Shown here in pieces: positions 25,653 to 36,432 of a stretch of 64,000 nt of DNA. The translations under genes were made by a program, and so were the position numbers. The stretch comes from Athripsodes cinereus (taxonomy: Eukaryota > Arthropoda > Insecta > Trichoptera > Leptoceridae), in assembly GCA_947579605.1 (NCBI GenBank), contig OX388307.1, forward strand, positions 30,977,237 through 31,041,236. Reading direction: 5' to 3'. Position 1 is the stretch's first letter; every line of letters starts with the position of its first letter. A model generated the notes under the pieces. The model saw nothing but the letters and a program-made list of their open reading frames with translations. It searched no databases and had not been told where the DNA came from.

Positions 25653-26970
25653 TTTAAATTTAAATTAAACATTAATAAAGTATGTGCACTTTGGAAAAAA
25701 ATAACTGTGAGAGGTTTTGATCAAACTACAGGTAAAAAGTTTTAGAAGAAGTTTTAGTTTTATCGGGATCAGCTTTAGTTATGTCTAGTTTGCTAAGTCT
25801 AAAATATGCATTACCTTAGTGAGTTCGGCTGCATGTCGATGAGATAAGTTCTAGATTAACGGCGAGTTCAAACTGAACTTCACGTGGGAACCAAACTCTA
25901 CAAAGCGCTAACATAATGGCTTTGATAAACATTACATTAAATTTATGATGTTTGTTTTCTAATGAAGCGAATAAATGTCTCATTTTGTTGGATGAAAGGA
26001 AGAAATAATTGAATAAAATAAACAATATCTTTATAAATGATCATTATATTGTATGTAATGTATCAACGATTGAATCGTTACAAAAGAAAACAAAGATAAT
26101 ATAGTTTTATTTCATTTTGTAGTAGATTTTCAAATGCCTTATAAGGAATCTTTATTTCCTTTTGTTTATCATTTAAATTTGATTTATAATATTTTATCTA
26201 CTTTCTTATCAGAGGGTGTTCTAATTTACTATATGGAAACGGAGAACGAATGGTAAGATGCAAAGAAGACCAGAAGACTTTCTAGACGATGGTAAGTTGG
26301 CATGGTGTGTAAATAAATAAATATTATCTTAATGCTAGAAGCTCATTTCAACTGTGAAGTACTTACATACCTATCTATTATTTTGGGATTTATTTTGGAA
26401 GTTTTTTTTAGAATAAGGTGTGATTATAAATTTTTAATAAGCTATAGTTACCCGTCCATGAGACGAAACGAAGGCATTCATTCGAATATTTCTTCGGAGA
26501 ATGCTCCGAATTGTCGCCGAAAGATTTAACATTTTTGCTTGATGATTTATGATTGACGTTCGCATCCAGCTGTCTGTACGTCGCAATTTAGGAACTGGCC
26601 AGAAGTTATTACGCGTTTGTAATAATTTACGTATAGTACTGACAGATTTCTGTGTCTTACGAGTATGAAAAAATTAATTAATTAGAAGAATTGCAGGCGA
26701 TTGGATGTAAAAAGCTCAGGACGGAGATGCCTGAAGAAATATGAGGGGTGATTGTGTTCAGCAGTGGACAGGATTAGCTGTTTAAGTTATGGTAACGTGA
26801 AACTTGGACTAGGTCTGTCGATAAAAATCATACTTTTTTTTCAAGATTAATAATTGGTATTTCATAATTAAACTTGACGATAAGAAATTCCATTTTATCA
26901 CTTTCATGACAAATATATTAGAATCACAAATGTGGGATGAATAAGAAATCGTGTTCTTAATTTTTCTTAC

Positions 26971-27091
26971 CTGACTCTTCTTCACGTCTCTCAGAATTCC
27001 CGTCCCTGCAAGGACAGCCGCTAAGTTTCCTGCGGCTAGAGATACGAGACTCAAGCCCAGGAACAGAGTTAGGAACAAATTTCCCATTCGA
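26971..27091 (-). CDS. Tetraspan membrane protein, coding exon 2
   Basis: This 121-bp internal exon encodes the last base of Ser175 and residues 176-215. It is preceded on the minus strand by a T-rich tract ending in TTTGTTTCAG (acceptor at 27093-27092) and followed by CAG|GTAAGA (donor at 26970). It carries the third membrane segment, roughly residues 180-206 (LFLTLFLGLSLVSLAAGNL), then a short basic stretch ending RDVKKSQ. The codon phase matches exon 1 (2+1) and leaves exon 3 in phase 0. A basic loop, a small hydrophobic segment and a charged linker at this place resemble the third segment of TMEM196-like proteins. An ATG three codons in is not needed as a start. Confidence 0.85.
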
Positions 27092-27211
27092 CTGAAACAA
27101 ATAAAAAAATGTTATAATTAATAAAGTAGTATATAATTTTATGTATTTATCATAGCAGTAAAGACTAAAACTAAAGATACTGAGAAATGAATAAGAGATA
27201 ATCCTATTGTT

Positions 27212-27428
27212 CAGGGTGCACCCGGAAAGAATTGGTCTCCCACTATTTTCCGTAAGTCTTCGAGTGTCCTGTAAATAGTTGAAAAAATAAAGACATTTTA
27301 CATCTTTAATTCAGCGATGAGGTTTGCCACCCACCCTGAATGTCTTCATTTTTGGTTGTCACGGAGAAGACGGCATACATTATTATTATTACTTGCAGCT
27401 GATCTGCTGGTTACTCCACTTGCATAGT
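27212..27428 (+). mobile_element. SINE-A
   Basis: Begins GGTGCACCCGGAAAGAATTG and ends CCACTTGCATAGTAATAG; lies 120 bp before exon 2 in the gene's intron 1. Confidence 0.7.
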
Positions 27429-29296
27429 AATAGTATTAGTCGAGAGCCTGATGATAACACCATACTAGTATTTTTTGCAAGCGAGTCAGTCGGTGGATAA
27501 TTTCAAATGTTTATTTTTGCTAATACCTAGTAATATTTTACGTAGGTAATTGCATTGTCCATATAAAACTGCAACCATTTTTGAATTTGATATATAAAAT
27601 TATAGATTTATCTTATTCTCTTTCGAGTGCAATGGTGACATGCACTTATACAAGATAAAATAACATAGGTATAACATTAGAATGCAACAGTGACATAAAT
27701 TCACACTTGATTTAATTTCACGTAAACCAATAATTTATACATATGTATCTAAGCTGGTATTAAGATTGAATGCGCAACACAATAGCTAGCTATTAAAAAG
27801 TTATACGAATAGCAATAATTATAATTAATATATACCTAGCTATGTGTAGCTACGGTTATTATAAATGACACAATCATACAAGAAATAATATAGTGGATAT
27901 TGATCTTTATCTGTATAAAATACTTGTGAACATGTTGTGACTGTTCTTATTCACAACATTCGTATTCTAAGTTGAGAAACTGTATTATTTTTGTATCCGC
28001 AAAAACATATTTAGGCGTTCAATTTATTTTCTACAACTTTGGTATCTAATTTGTCTATTTTTTTATGTTGAATATATCATTTTTTCAAAGACACAAATAG
28101 CACGATCTGTACGCTTAATACAAAATTTAGTTTAACTCGTGTATGAATAGAGATTAAGAATTCAATTTAACCCTCTCGTTACCAGTGTGGCTGTACAGGC
28201 ACATGAAGAATTGTATTTATTAAAAATTAAGTGGTAATAAAAGAAATTTTATTTTATCCCGAAATTATTAAGAAAGTTTGTTTTATAAGGTGGACTATGC
28301 ACTTTTCTGTTCTGATGTGTTATTTATTTCCTAACTTGTTGAAGAATTTTGATTAGAAAATTGATTCGTGGCTTTATATTTTTTTAATTTTATAACCGAT
28401 TATTTAAAGTAAAAAAAAAAACATTAATTTCAACTTCATAAAATATCTTAAAACCGATAATATATTTGTACAAAAACATGAGTGTAACTCAAAAAAGGTA
28501 AGAATTAAAAAAAAAAACATTAAAAAATGCGTAAAAATTCCAGAACTCTCCAAAATAATTTGGTAGTTTGAGGGAGTCAGAAAATTATCCAACCAACGCC
28601 AGTGGGCAGATTGCAAATAACAATAAATTAATAATCACACACAATCATGTTAAAACAATTATGTATAATTTACAACAATAAAGTACATAAAACAATTAAA
28701 AGCAATCATGATAATTTCTCTACATTACCTACAACTGCCTACTAAAGCGGTATTTTACTTTTACGTACAAGATTGTATGTGACCTCATTTTCAAGTGAAT
28801 TTTATCAAACAAACATCAGCAGACAGCCAACAACATCAGCTGTTCTCAGTGCATTATGGTACCTACTTGATACAATAATTCTCTTATAATAATATGGCAC
28901 ATGTGTGAAATGAAAAACACTCATTGTGTTTGATGATTGATAATAATATGAAACAATTATCCGACAGGTGAATACTACCACTATCGCTATTATCGTATAG
29001 TTCAGTGGTTCCAACCAGTGGTCTGCGAGAGGTCTGCATAATTTTTAAACGGCTTTTCTAAATAAATTCGATTTCATAATATGATTGCGTTGTTGTGTGC
29101 TCGATGGAGATGTTCGGGTGAGTGCCTTCGTTGCGTCTCCTGGATGGGTAGCAAGGGCATTTATTCGGGTATTTCATAGGAGAGTGTGGTTATATTTTTA
29201 ATTGTGTTATTTTTGCTTAGTTATTTAATTGTGTTATTTTTTTTTAGTATTGCCCCAGAACAGATTTTGTCGTTTATATAACTGTTATTTTTCGTA

Positions 29297-29553
29297 ACAA
29301 CCCGTGGAGCACCCGGTAAAGAATTGGTCTCCCACTCTTCTGCGTAAGTTTTCGAGTGCCCTGTAAAAGGCAGGTGTTCGAAAAAAATAAGACATTTTAC
29401 ATCTTAAATTCAGCGATGAGGTTTGCCACCCATCCTGAATGTCTTGATTTTATATTGGCACGAAGAGGACAGTTTGCATGTTTCTTAAATGCAGCTGATC
29501 TGCTGGCTACCCCACTTGTGGGATATGCCGTGATGGTATAGTAGTAGTAGTAG
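29297..29553 (+). mobile_element. SINE-A, best-preserved copy with TSD
   Basis: Reads from CCCGTGGAGCACCCGG through GGTCTCCCACTC, GGCAGGTGTTCGAA, TTCAGCGATGAGGTTTGCC and GGCTACCCCACTTGTGGG to CCGTGATGGTATAG and (TAG)5. Flanked by TATTTTTCGTA at 29286-29296 and 29554-29564, an 11-bp target-site duplication showing retroposition. It lies inside the hAT-like element. Confidence 0.85.
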
Positions 29554-29624
29554 TATTTTTCGTATGTAATATTTTTGGAAAATAAAAAAAATAATATAAA
29601 AAAAAATTGAAACAATGGTGTATT

Positions 29625-29902
29625 TTTCCCATGGAGCACTCGGTAAAGAATTGGTATACCGTGGACCACCCGGTAAAGAATTGGTCTCCCACTCTTCTTT
29701 GTAAGTTTTCGAGTGTCCTGTAAAAGGCAGGTGTTCGAAAACATTAAGAAATTTTACCTTTTAAATTCAGCGATGAGGTTTGTCACCCATCCTGAATGTC
29801 TTGATTTTATATTGGCATGGAGAGGACAGCTTGCATGTTTGTTATATGCAGCTGGTCTGCTGACTCCCCCACTTGTGGGTTATGCCGTGATGGTATAGTA
29901 GA
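29625..29902 (+). mobile_element. SINE-A with duplicated 5' end
   Basis: The first ~35 bp (CGTGGA-CACCCGGTAAAG) occur twice, at 29634 and 29665, then the normal body and GGTATAGTAG end. It is 70 bp from the previous copy in the same orientation. Confidence 0.8.
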
Positions 29903-29962
29903 AGTAGTGAATTTTTATCTTTTTATGTTAAGTATTTTTACAATTAATCATTGTATGAGTTT

Positions 29963-30115
29963 TTGCAATAGAATCCTGCGGAGAAATGGCCTGGATGAAG
30001 ATGATATAAGAAACAGAAGAATGTTTAACCTCAGAACGAGAAGAGCTGATCCCAACAGCCTTCAGCGGCAATAAGTTGGGACAGTGCCAGGAAGAAGAAG
30101 AAGAAAGAAAGAAAG
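29963..30115 (+). mobile_element. LINE 3' fragment with (GAA)n tail and TSD
   Basis: A 153-bp insertion flanked by ATTGTATGAGTTT at 29950-29962 and 30116-30128. It encodes the end of an RT (NLRTRRADPNSLQRQ, stop) followed by AAGTTGGGACAGTGCCAGG and (GAA)n. It sits inside the hAT-like element at 29003-30450. Confidence 0.7.
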
Positions 30116-30167
30116 ATTGTATGAGTTTATATAATATTTTGTTGAAGAAAATACACCACATGAAAAA

Positions 30168-30203
30168 GATGGGTTGTGGATTCAAATCCCGTCCAGAAAA
30201 TTA
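30168..30203 (+). repeat. tRNA T-arm-like fragment
   Basis: GTGGATTCAAATCCCGTCCAG carries a B-box-like core; no A box is visible upstream. Confidence 0.3.
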
Positions 30204-32058
30204 CCAAATAAGGTGTTGCTGTCTTTTCTAAGCCTGTATGGAAGTTTCGTGTATTAAAATTAAAATAGTTTTTTTTACAAAATCATAAACGTTGGGTGCG
30301 AAATAAAAGTTCACAGATTTTAAGAAGTCGTACAGGTATTTTGTCATTATTTTTTATATCAAATCGAAAACGCTTGGAGAAAAAAGTACCTACCAGCTAA
30401 CGGAAAAAAAATCATTGTGACCTCTGAAAAAAAAAGGTTTGGAACCACTGGTACGATTTCCTATAAATTATGTTTTTGTATGTATTACTGAAATAGAGAG
30501 CGCAAGTAAAATTATTACATTATGAATTTGTGATTCATGTGAAATGTGTGTTAAATTAGTAGGTAGTTTGAAAATTAGTATCGATCTCGTACTTGGATTT
30601 TTTCGCGACAGCTGAATTAGCGATAAGGCAATTAATGTCGGCAGACATTAGAGTGAGGCGTATGGAGAAACTCTTTTCCGTCTGTAGCATGATAGGGAAG
30701 CTTTTAACATTGGAGAAACCTGATAGAGCACAAGGAGAGGAAGAAATATTTACTTAAATCCAAATATCAAGGAAGTATAATTTCTAAACCACTTGACTCT
30801 ACGTCGTATTTTACTGACATTTCTATTATCTGTAAAATAATTTATATAAATAAGGTTTCTCACCACTTTTCCCTGGATGTTTTAAGAGCTGAGCTCCTAT
30901 ATCATCCAGACTCAACGAAATTTTTTTTTTTTAATGGAGGGCTCAGGGTTTACCTGAAGGGCTCCTCCCGAAAGAAACCTTCCCTGAATTACAACCCTTA
31001 ATGTCCTTTAACGATAATAATATTATAACAATTTATACAGCGCCGTACTGTGATAATATCACTTCAAGGGCGCTTTAGATTATTTAGGATCAACATCCAC
31101 GTCCATTTTAAAATTACGTAGTATCAATGAAAAATTATCAGCAGAAAGAAAAAAAAGTCATAATAATGAAATACAATTAATTAAAATACAATAATGAACA
31201 ATTTTGTTCATTAGACATTCAGTCCTTGTCCATAAATTAAAAATAATATAAGAGGTGTGTTATGTGTAAAACTTTGTGAACAAATACGTCATCAATTTTT
31301 TTTGTAGGAGATACCTACTCACTACAAGGCACTACTCACTACAACAATTTGTAATTTTTTTTGAAGGGCAGCGCCCGCCACATTCCTCGTGCCGTACGTG
31401 GAGATTTATTCCCATTTTATTCAATTTATATTGAATATAACGGGATAATCGCGGACTCCTATGCTGTTTCAGAATTGTGGTTTTGTCTATGATTTCTCTA
31501 GATCCAAACCATCACAGGCCAATATACTTTTATCATTATTATGCTAATGAATATATGATAATAGTATGTGTGTACTGGACATGAAGATGAAACATATGGT
31601 AATTTAAAACAACAAGAAGCTAATTATAATTTACATTTGTATGTACATACAAACAAGATGATACTGTGCTAAATAATAATAGATGTATAGGTACATAGTT
31701 ACGTCAGTGGTGTACGTTCTATTTATCTTCAATGGATTCATTAAACTTCCTAATATGAGCGTTTTTTTATTTTATCATAGATCCATCGAAGATATGCAAA
31801 AAAGTTCCGAATATTTTTTTTTTCTTTTTGAATGTATTAGTGCATTTCATTTTTTTTATATTTATAGACTGTATTATTGATTTGTCATAGGTACTTATTG
31901 TTTAAGGCAAATTGCCGTTTATTGATCAAATAAATAAATAAATAAATTTAACAAGATTTTATTCTTTGTTCTATTTTATTATAATGTCATATTACGGGAG
32001 ATATTTTATTTTTATTTTTTAAAGATCTGGGTTTTTTATATTAACATAAATACAACCT

Positions 32059-32273
32059 GAGTGACAAAGAGGATATACTTGTCTGAAAGAAAGGGGGTGA
32101 GGAAACGCGGGCGTCCGAGAACCACGTGGCTTGATGAGACCGACGTGCGTGTATGAGAAACTGTATGAATGTGGAGGAAGCGAAGGAAGTGCGTAAAGAT
32201 AGATCTGTTTGGCGTTCCGTTCTCTCTGCCTACCCCACTTGGGACACGGCGTGAGGATATAGTATAGTATAGT
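32059..32273 (+). mobile_element. RTE-like LINE 3' fragment in SINE-B
   Basis: A 215-bp, 5'-truncated insertion with an 11-bp target-site duplication AAATACAACCT (32048-32058 and 32274-32284). It carries the RT C-terminal region in shifted frames (CGGGCGTCCGAGAACCACG; a segment like MRNCMNVEEAKE) and ends CTACCCCACTTGGGACACGG..GTATAGTATAG. The terminal ~35 bp match the SINE-A 3' end. Confidence 0.75.
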
Positions 32274-32310
32274 AAATACAACCTTATAAACCTTTCACAG
32301 CAAGCTAAAA

Positions 32311-32420
32311 TAAGCTAGTAAGAGTAACCTATAATGATGGCGAGTGACAAGGCGAAATACGTCGCTGCACACTGGAGTGGCAAGGTCTAAGTACGGACCC
32401 GAAAAGTAAGTAAGTACAGT
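32311..32420 (+). mobile_element. Second LINE 3' fragment in the same SINE-B
   Basis: A 110-bp piece flanked by AAGCTAAAA at 32302-32310 and 32421-32429. It carries the last 18 codons of a LINE frame (AKYVAAHWSGKV then stop) and a (GTAA)n-like tail. Confidence 0.6.
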
Positions 32421-33344
32421 AAGCTAAAAGCTTGTGTCGTGAAAGGGGAGTTTGTCTGCACCTGGTATCGAACCGCGAACCTCGTGTTCACGAGGCCGAG
32501 ACTCTAACTCCAGGCTACCGACGAACTCGAATCGATAAGAAAACGTTTTGCTGTATCAAATTTTCTATGTGTGTCTGATTCGTCACTTGTAAGGTGTCTT
32601 AGAATTTCTAGAGTAGGTATATTTAATTTCTTGGCATAATTTTTTTATTTTTGAATTTATTAGAATTATTAAGAAAAGCAGCATGTTTAAAATTAATTAA
32701 TTTCTCTCAGTAGATGTTATTTCGTTTGTAAATGCTGCTTAGCGAGACGAATAATTTGGTGTCACTACCTCACTTTTTGAAAAAATAAAAAAAAACATGA
32801 GGGGTTTCATGGATCCACCGAAGATATGCAAAAAAGTTCCGCATGCCTACAAAAGAAAATATTGATAGTGTCTGAAATTGGTAAACAAAAACTGTGAAAA
32901 CGTGAAATATTTCGAATATTTCAACAAAATTGAAAATTTAACGACGGGGGGATAGTAATAATTTGAAAAGTTGGATGTTTTCTTATTTTCGTTTACCAAG
33001 TTATTATTTTTTATTACAAATGCATGACCACTAAAAAAAATCTATTTCCGCCACTGATAAACATATATATTGGCAATAGCTCATTACAAGACAAGAGGAG
33101 AAATCAGCACGCGTTTTGTATAATACAGTATGGGTAGGTACCACCTGCTTAGCAGAGTTGTATTGTACCCTATCTAGATATCAAATGCCTTTTACACAAT
33201 AGTTGCGAATACTTGTTCTTTACAGGACAATTAGAAAAAGATAAATAAGAATGGGAGATGTGTTTCATTTCGGGAACTTGACGGATAAATTAGTTATTTA
33301 TTTATTTTATTCTTCTTGCACATAATATATCTTTATTGATCAGA

Positions 33345-33490
33345 ATAGAGTATATAAAAATTGCCTGGAACAGATTACATGCAGACCAAAAAAAGAACCA
33401 ACTTACTACTACTATTCAGACGCAAATAGAAAATATTACTTTTAGGAGAAGTCAGTGCGCCCTTGAGCTGGTCATGGATCATATATAAAT
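33345..33490 (+). pseudogene. CR1-like LINE end, family of 62.6 kb
   Basis: Contains the codons for IAWNRLHADQ, then GCGCCCTTGAGCTGGTCATG, matching the C-terminal WNRLP block and 3' UTR at 62551-63178. Confidence 0.5.
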
Positions 33491-33504
33491 ATTCTATATT
33501 ATTA

Positions 33505-33772
33505 TTATTTTATCATTACGGCATACCACACAGCTAACAGAATTCATAATTATAAATAGACATGAAAGTAGTCCTCTGTGTGCCAATAAAAAATAATACA
33601 TTCAGAGTAGGTGCCATGCCTCATCGCTGAATTGAACATAACATATGTCTCATTTGGGATAATAAACGAATACCTGTCTTTTACAGGACACTCGAAAAAT
33701 TGCAGAAAAGAATATAGGAAACCTTTTAACCGGAGATTCCACGGAACATTCCAACGCAGCCCTTTCCATAAT
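33505..33772 (-). mobile_element. SINE-A
   Basis: Diverged copy with TCATTACGGCATACCACAC at one end and CCGGAGATTCCACGGAACA at the other, extending about 20 bp into the 5' head. Confidence 0.65.
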
Positions 33773-33774
33773 AC

Positions 33775-34112
33775 TTACTTCCGATGGCCGAAAATTCCTT
33801 GTAGGAACTTTACCTTCAAAATGATTTCTATCTTGAGCAATGGAATGCCAGTCGTCTTTAGCATTTAGCCCCTCTAGATTTCGGTTGATTTCATCTAAAA
33901 ATCTTTGTCTTGGTCTACCTAACGGTCTTTTGCAGTATACCTGCAGAATACCTTTAGTCGCCCTTTCTTCTCCGGATCAAACGACGTGGCCAATCCATAC
34001 CAATCTTCAGGAGCTGATCTCACTTGTGACAAATGGTAGATTAGTTGGGAAGCGAATTTCTTCATTGCTTTAAAGCCTTCAGGTTCCTTCTGCAATACCC
34101 GTTCGTGGACCC
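33775..34112 (-). mobile_element. Non-LTR retrotransposon 3' end, same family as 15.1 kb
   Basis: Collinear with 15069-15445 over the whole length (CTTACTTCCGATGGCCGAA, then the block coding for GHVV and GRPRQ), but with indels that break the frame. It directly follows the tRNA-like head of a SINE-A copy. Confidence 0.65.
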
Positions 34113-34843
34113 AATATTTAATTTTGAATCCGATTTTCCAAAAACAGAAGTTTTCGTAGGTCATAATATCAGAACTAAACATAACATGGGAAATTTGGGA
34201 TATTGGTATAGTATGGTTAAATTAACAAATTAAAACCATTTGATATCTCTTCGTCAAGCAGATGGGTGCTTTATTATTGTTAAGTAAAATTACTTATCTA
34301 TCTATCAAATGAAATAAGTTGCAGAGAGATTTCTATCTAATTTCAGTAATTTATCTACTGCAAATTATCTTGATAACAGAGATATTGGTAGCAGAAATAA
34401 TTTATTATATATAACTAGTATCTATGTACGAGAATGCGTATGATTCCGACATCTATATATTAATGATTTGAAGCACAGAAGACACATGTCCACATTTGAC
34501 AGTTAAGAGAAAGCAAGTTTTCAAAATTTGAGATTCTCAATTAATTTTCTAATTTTGAATTTATTCAGAATATGTCCTTGATGGATATGTGCCTTTTAAG
34601 AATCAAGAAAGCCGATATAAATGCATTCTCAAATGTCTAATGTGATAGATATGTTATATCTGTGCACAAAAAAGTATTCATTTAAGAACTTGTGATATTT
34701 GGTTTTTATTAAATATTTCGATAATGATACAAGTAATTATGTAATCAAAGACATAGAAGAGATTGCAATAGATCTTGTACAAATATTAAGTCATTTTACC
34801 TAAATAGTGTACATGTGTTTTTTGTGTTTTAAACCATCGATAT

Positions 34844-35095
34844 ATGAAACAATATATTACTTCGATTGTCAATAATGATTATAATCTTTACTGGACGACG
34901 ATTTACGCGACTGATTTATATGAAAACGCAAACTTGTCCTTTCTGACTAAGTATGTAAATGCGGTCAAAATTACGGTCTGTGGAGGCGCTTCACCAACCC
35001 CATTTCCAAATTCCGCTATTTATGTACAAAAACTTTTATATAAAAAAGCATACGATCTTTCATCCATCGAATGCACGTTGGTCATCTGTGATTAA
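34844..35095 (+). CDS. Unrecognised 83-residue reading frame
   Basis: The frame runs from the ATG at 34844 to the TAA at 35093, in a stretch free of recognised repeats inside intron 1. The protein has no signal peptide or membrane segment. Its middle part (KITVCGGASPTPFPNSAIY) is less AT-biased than its surroundings, the main reason to list it. No polyadenylation signal close by and no family match. Chance remains likely. Confidence 0.18.
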   Translation: MKQYITSIVNNDYNLYWTTIYATDLYENANLSFLTKYVNAVKITVCGGASPTPFPNSAIYVQKLLYKKAYDLSSIECTLVICD

Positions 35096-35739
35096 ATAGC
35101 CCTGAAGTTGCCGCCAGTAGAAAGCCCTCGGCAATATGTGTATAAATATTAAATTAAATAAGCGCTTGGCAATATTTTTTTAATTTTTTTTATCTTACCT
35201 TATACAAAATTGATTATGCATAATGATTGTATAATATTTACTAGAATACTGTGAATTCACGTAAACACGACTTCGGTACAGACTACGCCTAGTGAGGTAG
35301 CTTGTAGCGTGATATTTTTTGTGTGCAATTCAATGAAGTTTTGTTACTATTATACAATTCAATGAACGAAAAGCGAGTATATCACTGTATTGAGATACCT
35401 TCCGAAAAACGTAGATCTACGAGACTTGCAGAATGAAATAAAATATTAAGGTATTATTATTCATTTCCTATGACAAAGTGCCTACGTATAAAGTTAATAA
35501 AGAGAAATTTGACGGATGCCGGAGTAATTTTAAAGTTATTTATTTTGTCAATTAATTTAAGATATTATATCGTTAGAGTACAAAGAAAACATGTGCCATA
35601 TGATATTTAATTTTCTCGTGACCAATCACATCTCTGATTTTGTGAATGTTCAAAAGAGAAACCAAATTGGAATAAAGATTGACAGTGACATGATGTTTTG
35701 AATTCTTTCCAATATCTACTAATATCTAGATATTTATAG

Positions 35740-35945
35740 ATCCCACAAATGGGATAATCAATTTTCTTCTCCTTGGGCACTTATTAATCCCACATGGTGG
35801 TGGACTCTGCCTTTTTTTGTTTTATTTTGCCACTTGGTTCATCCTTATGGGGAACATCGCAGTTCTACACTTTTACGCCATCTGTGCTTTAAACTACCTC
35901 TTGGCCTCTTGCCGGTAATCTCGATACATTGCGCTTTATTGCCTA
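35740..35945 (-). pseudogene. LINE RT C-terminal fragment
   Basis: The minus strand shows KRPRGSLKHRWRKSVELRC in one frame and then breaks, plus GCAGAGTCCACCACCATG downstream. This is a GRP-R-W type LINE C-terminus, not the host gene. Confidence 0.45.
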
Positions 35946-36189
35946 CGTACATAATCAATGAACACACGAAATTCTTGTTGACATATAAAAAACCAATTTC
36001 TTATTGTTGATTCATCACCATCATTATCATAGACCTCAACGCTCTTCTCGGGAGCACAGGGCAGGGACCAAGCTTCTACATTCAGAGGGATTCTTGCATC
36101 AAATGCGTCACATCCTCCCACGACATTCTCTGCGTTCTGCTGTCGTTATAGGAACAGTGTATTTTGAAATAGGTTCCTATTATTTTCTC

Positions 36190-36432
36190 TAGGAGTTTCC
36201 GGCAGATCTCCTATTTTTTCTGTAAGTGTTCTGTAAAGGGCACCAGGTATTCGTAAAACCTCGCGTTAACGACAATATTAACATTTACGATTCAGCGACT
36301 AGGCATACCACCCATCCTGAGTGTCTTATTGTTTATTCTTTGCACAGAAAGATTGGCCTGGATATTTATTACGTGCAGTTTTGAGTCTACTGGCTACTCC
36401 GCTTATGGGATATGCAGTGATGGTATAGATAG
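36190..36432 (+). mobile_element. SINE-A
   Basis: TTCTGTAAGTGTTCTGTAAA, ATTCAGCGACTAGGCATACC, GATATGCAGTGATGGTATAG, then (GATA)n. Confidence 0.65.

Larger units (their letters stand above)
4226..26970 (-). other. Intron 2 of the tetraspan gene
   Basis: This 22.7-kb GT-AG intron lies between exons 2 and 3. It contains LINE ends, SINE-A and SINE-B copies, hAT-like elements at 8.5 and 23.5 kb, and adjoining PIF-like and TTAA-type elements at 20.4-21.7 kb. A plus-strand reading frame at 8039-8422 is the only non-transposon frame with some coding character. I see nothing specific in 9.35-9.8, 13.0-13.85, 14.0-14.5, 17.25-17.7, 18.0-18.9, 19.25-20.3, 21.7-22.5, 22.75-23.5 and 25.7-26.9 kb. Confidence 0.8.
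29003..30450. mobile_element. hAT-like element hosting two SINEs and a LINE piece
   Basis: Ends CAGTGGTTCCAACCAGTGG and (reverse complement) CAGTGGTTCCAAACCTTT are hAT-type inverted ends. The 8-bp flanks GTATAGTT and GTACGATT match at 5 of 8. SINE-A copies at 29297 and 29625 and a LINE piece at 29963 lie inside. Without these it would be about 760 bp. Confidence 0.65.
32023..32530 (-). mobile_element. SINE-B carrying two LINE insertions
   Basis: The tRNA-like head is at 32455-32525 (GGTTCGATACC, TAGCCTGGAGTTAGAG). The body is interrupted at 32059-32273 and 32311-32420, each with its own target duplication; the far end is AAAGATCTGGGTTTTTT. Confidence 0.75.

Noticed and set aside
29356..29541. 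A 61-residue frame (starting MPCKRQVFEK) seen in almost the same form at 16960-17145, 24795-24980, 29356-29541 and 29713-29898
   Set aside because: It is an open frame inside SINE-A. It recurs because the copies are young; there is no start context, the ends coincide with SINE features, and diverged copies break it.
35936..36121. A 61-codon minus-strand frame with protein-like content (start MGGCDAFDARIPLNVEAW)
   Set aside because: It borders a broken LINE end and shows no splice signals or family; not strong enough to list as a gene.
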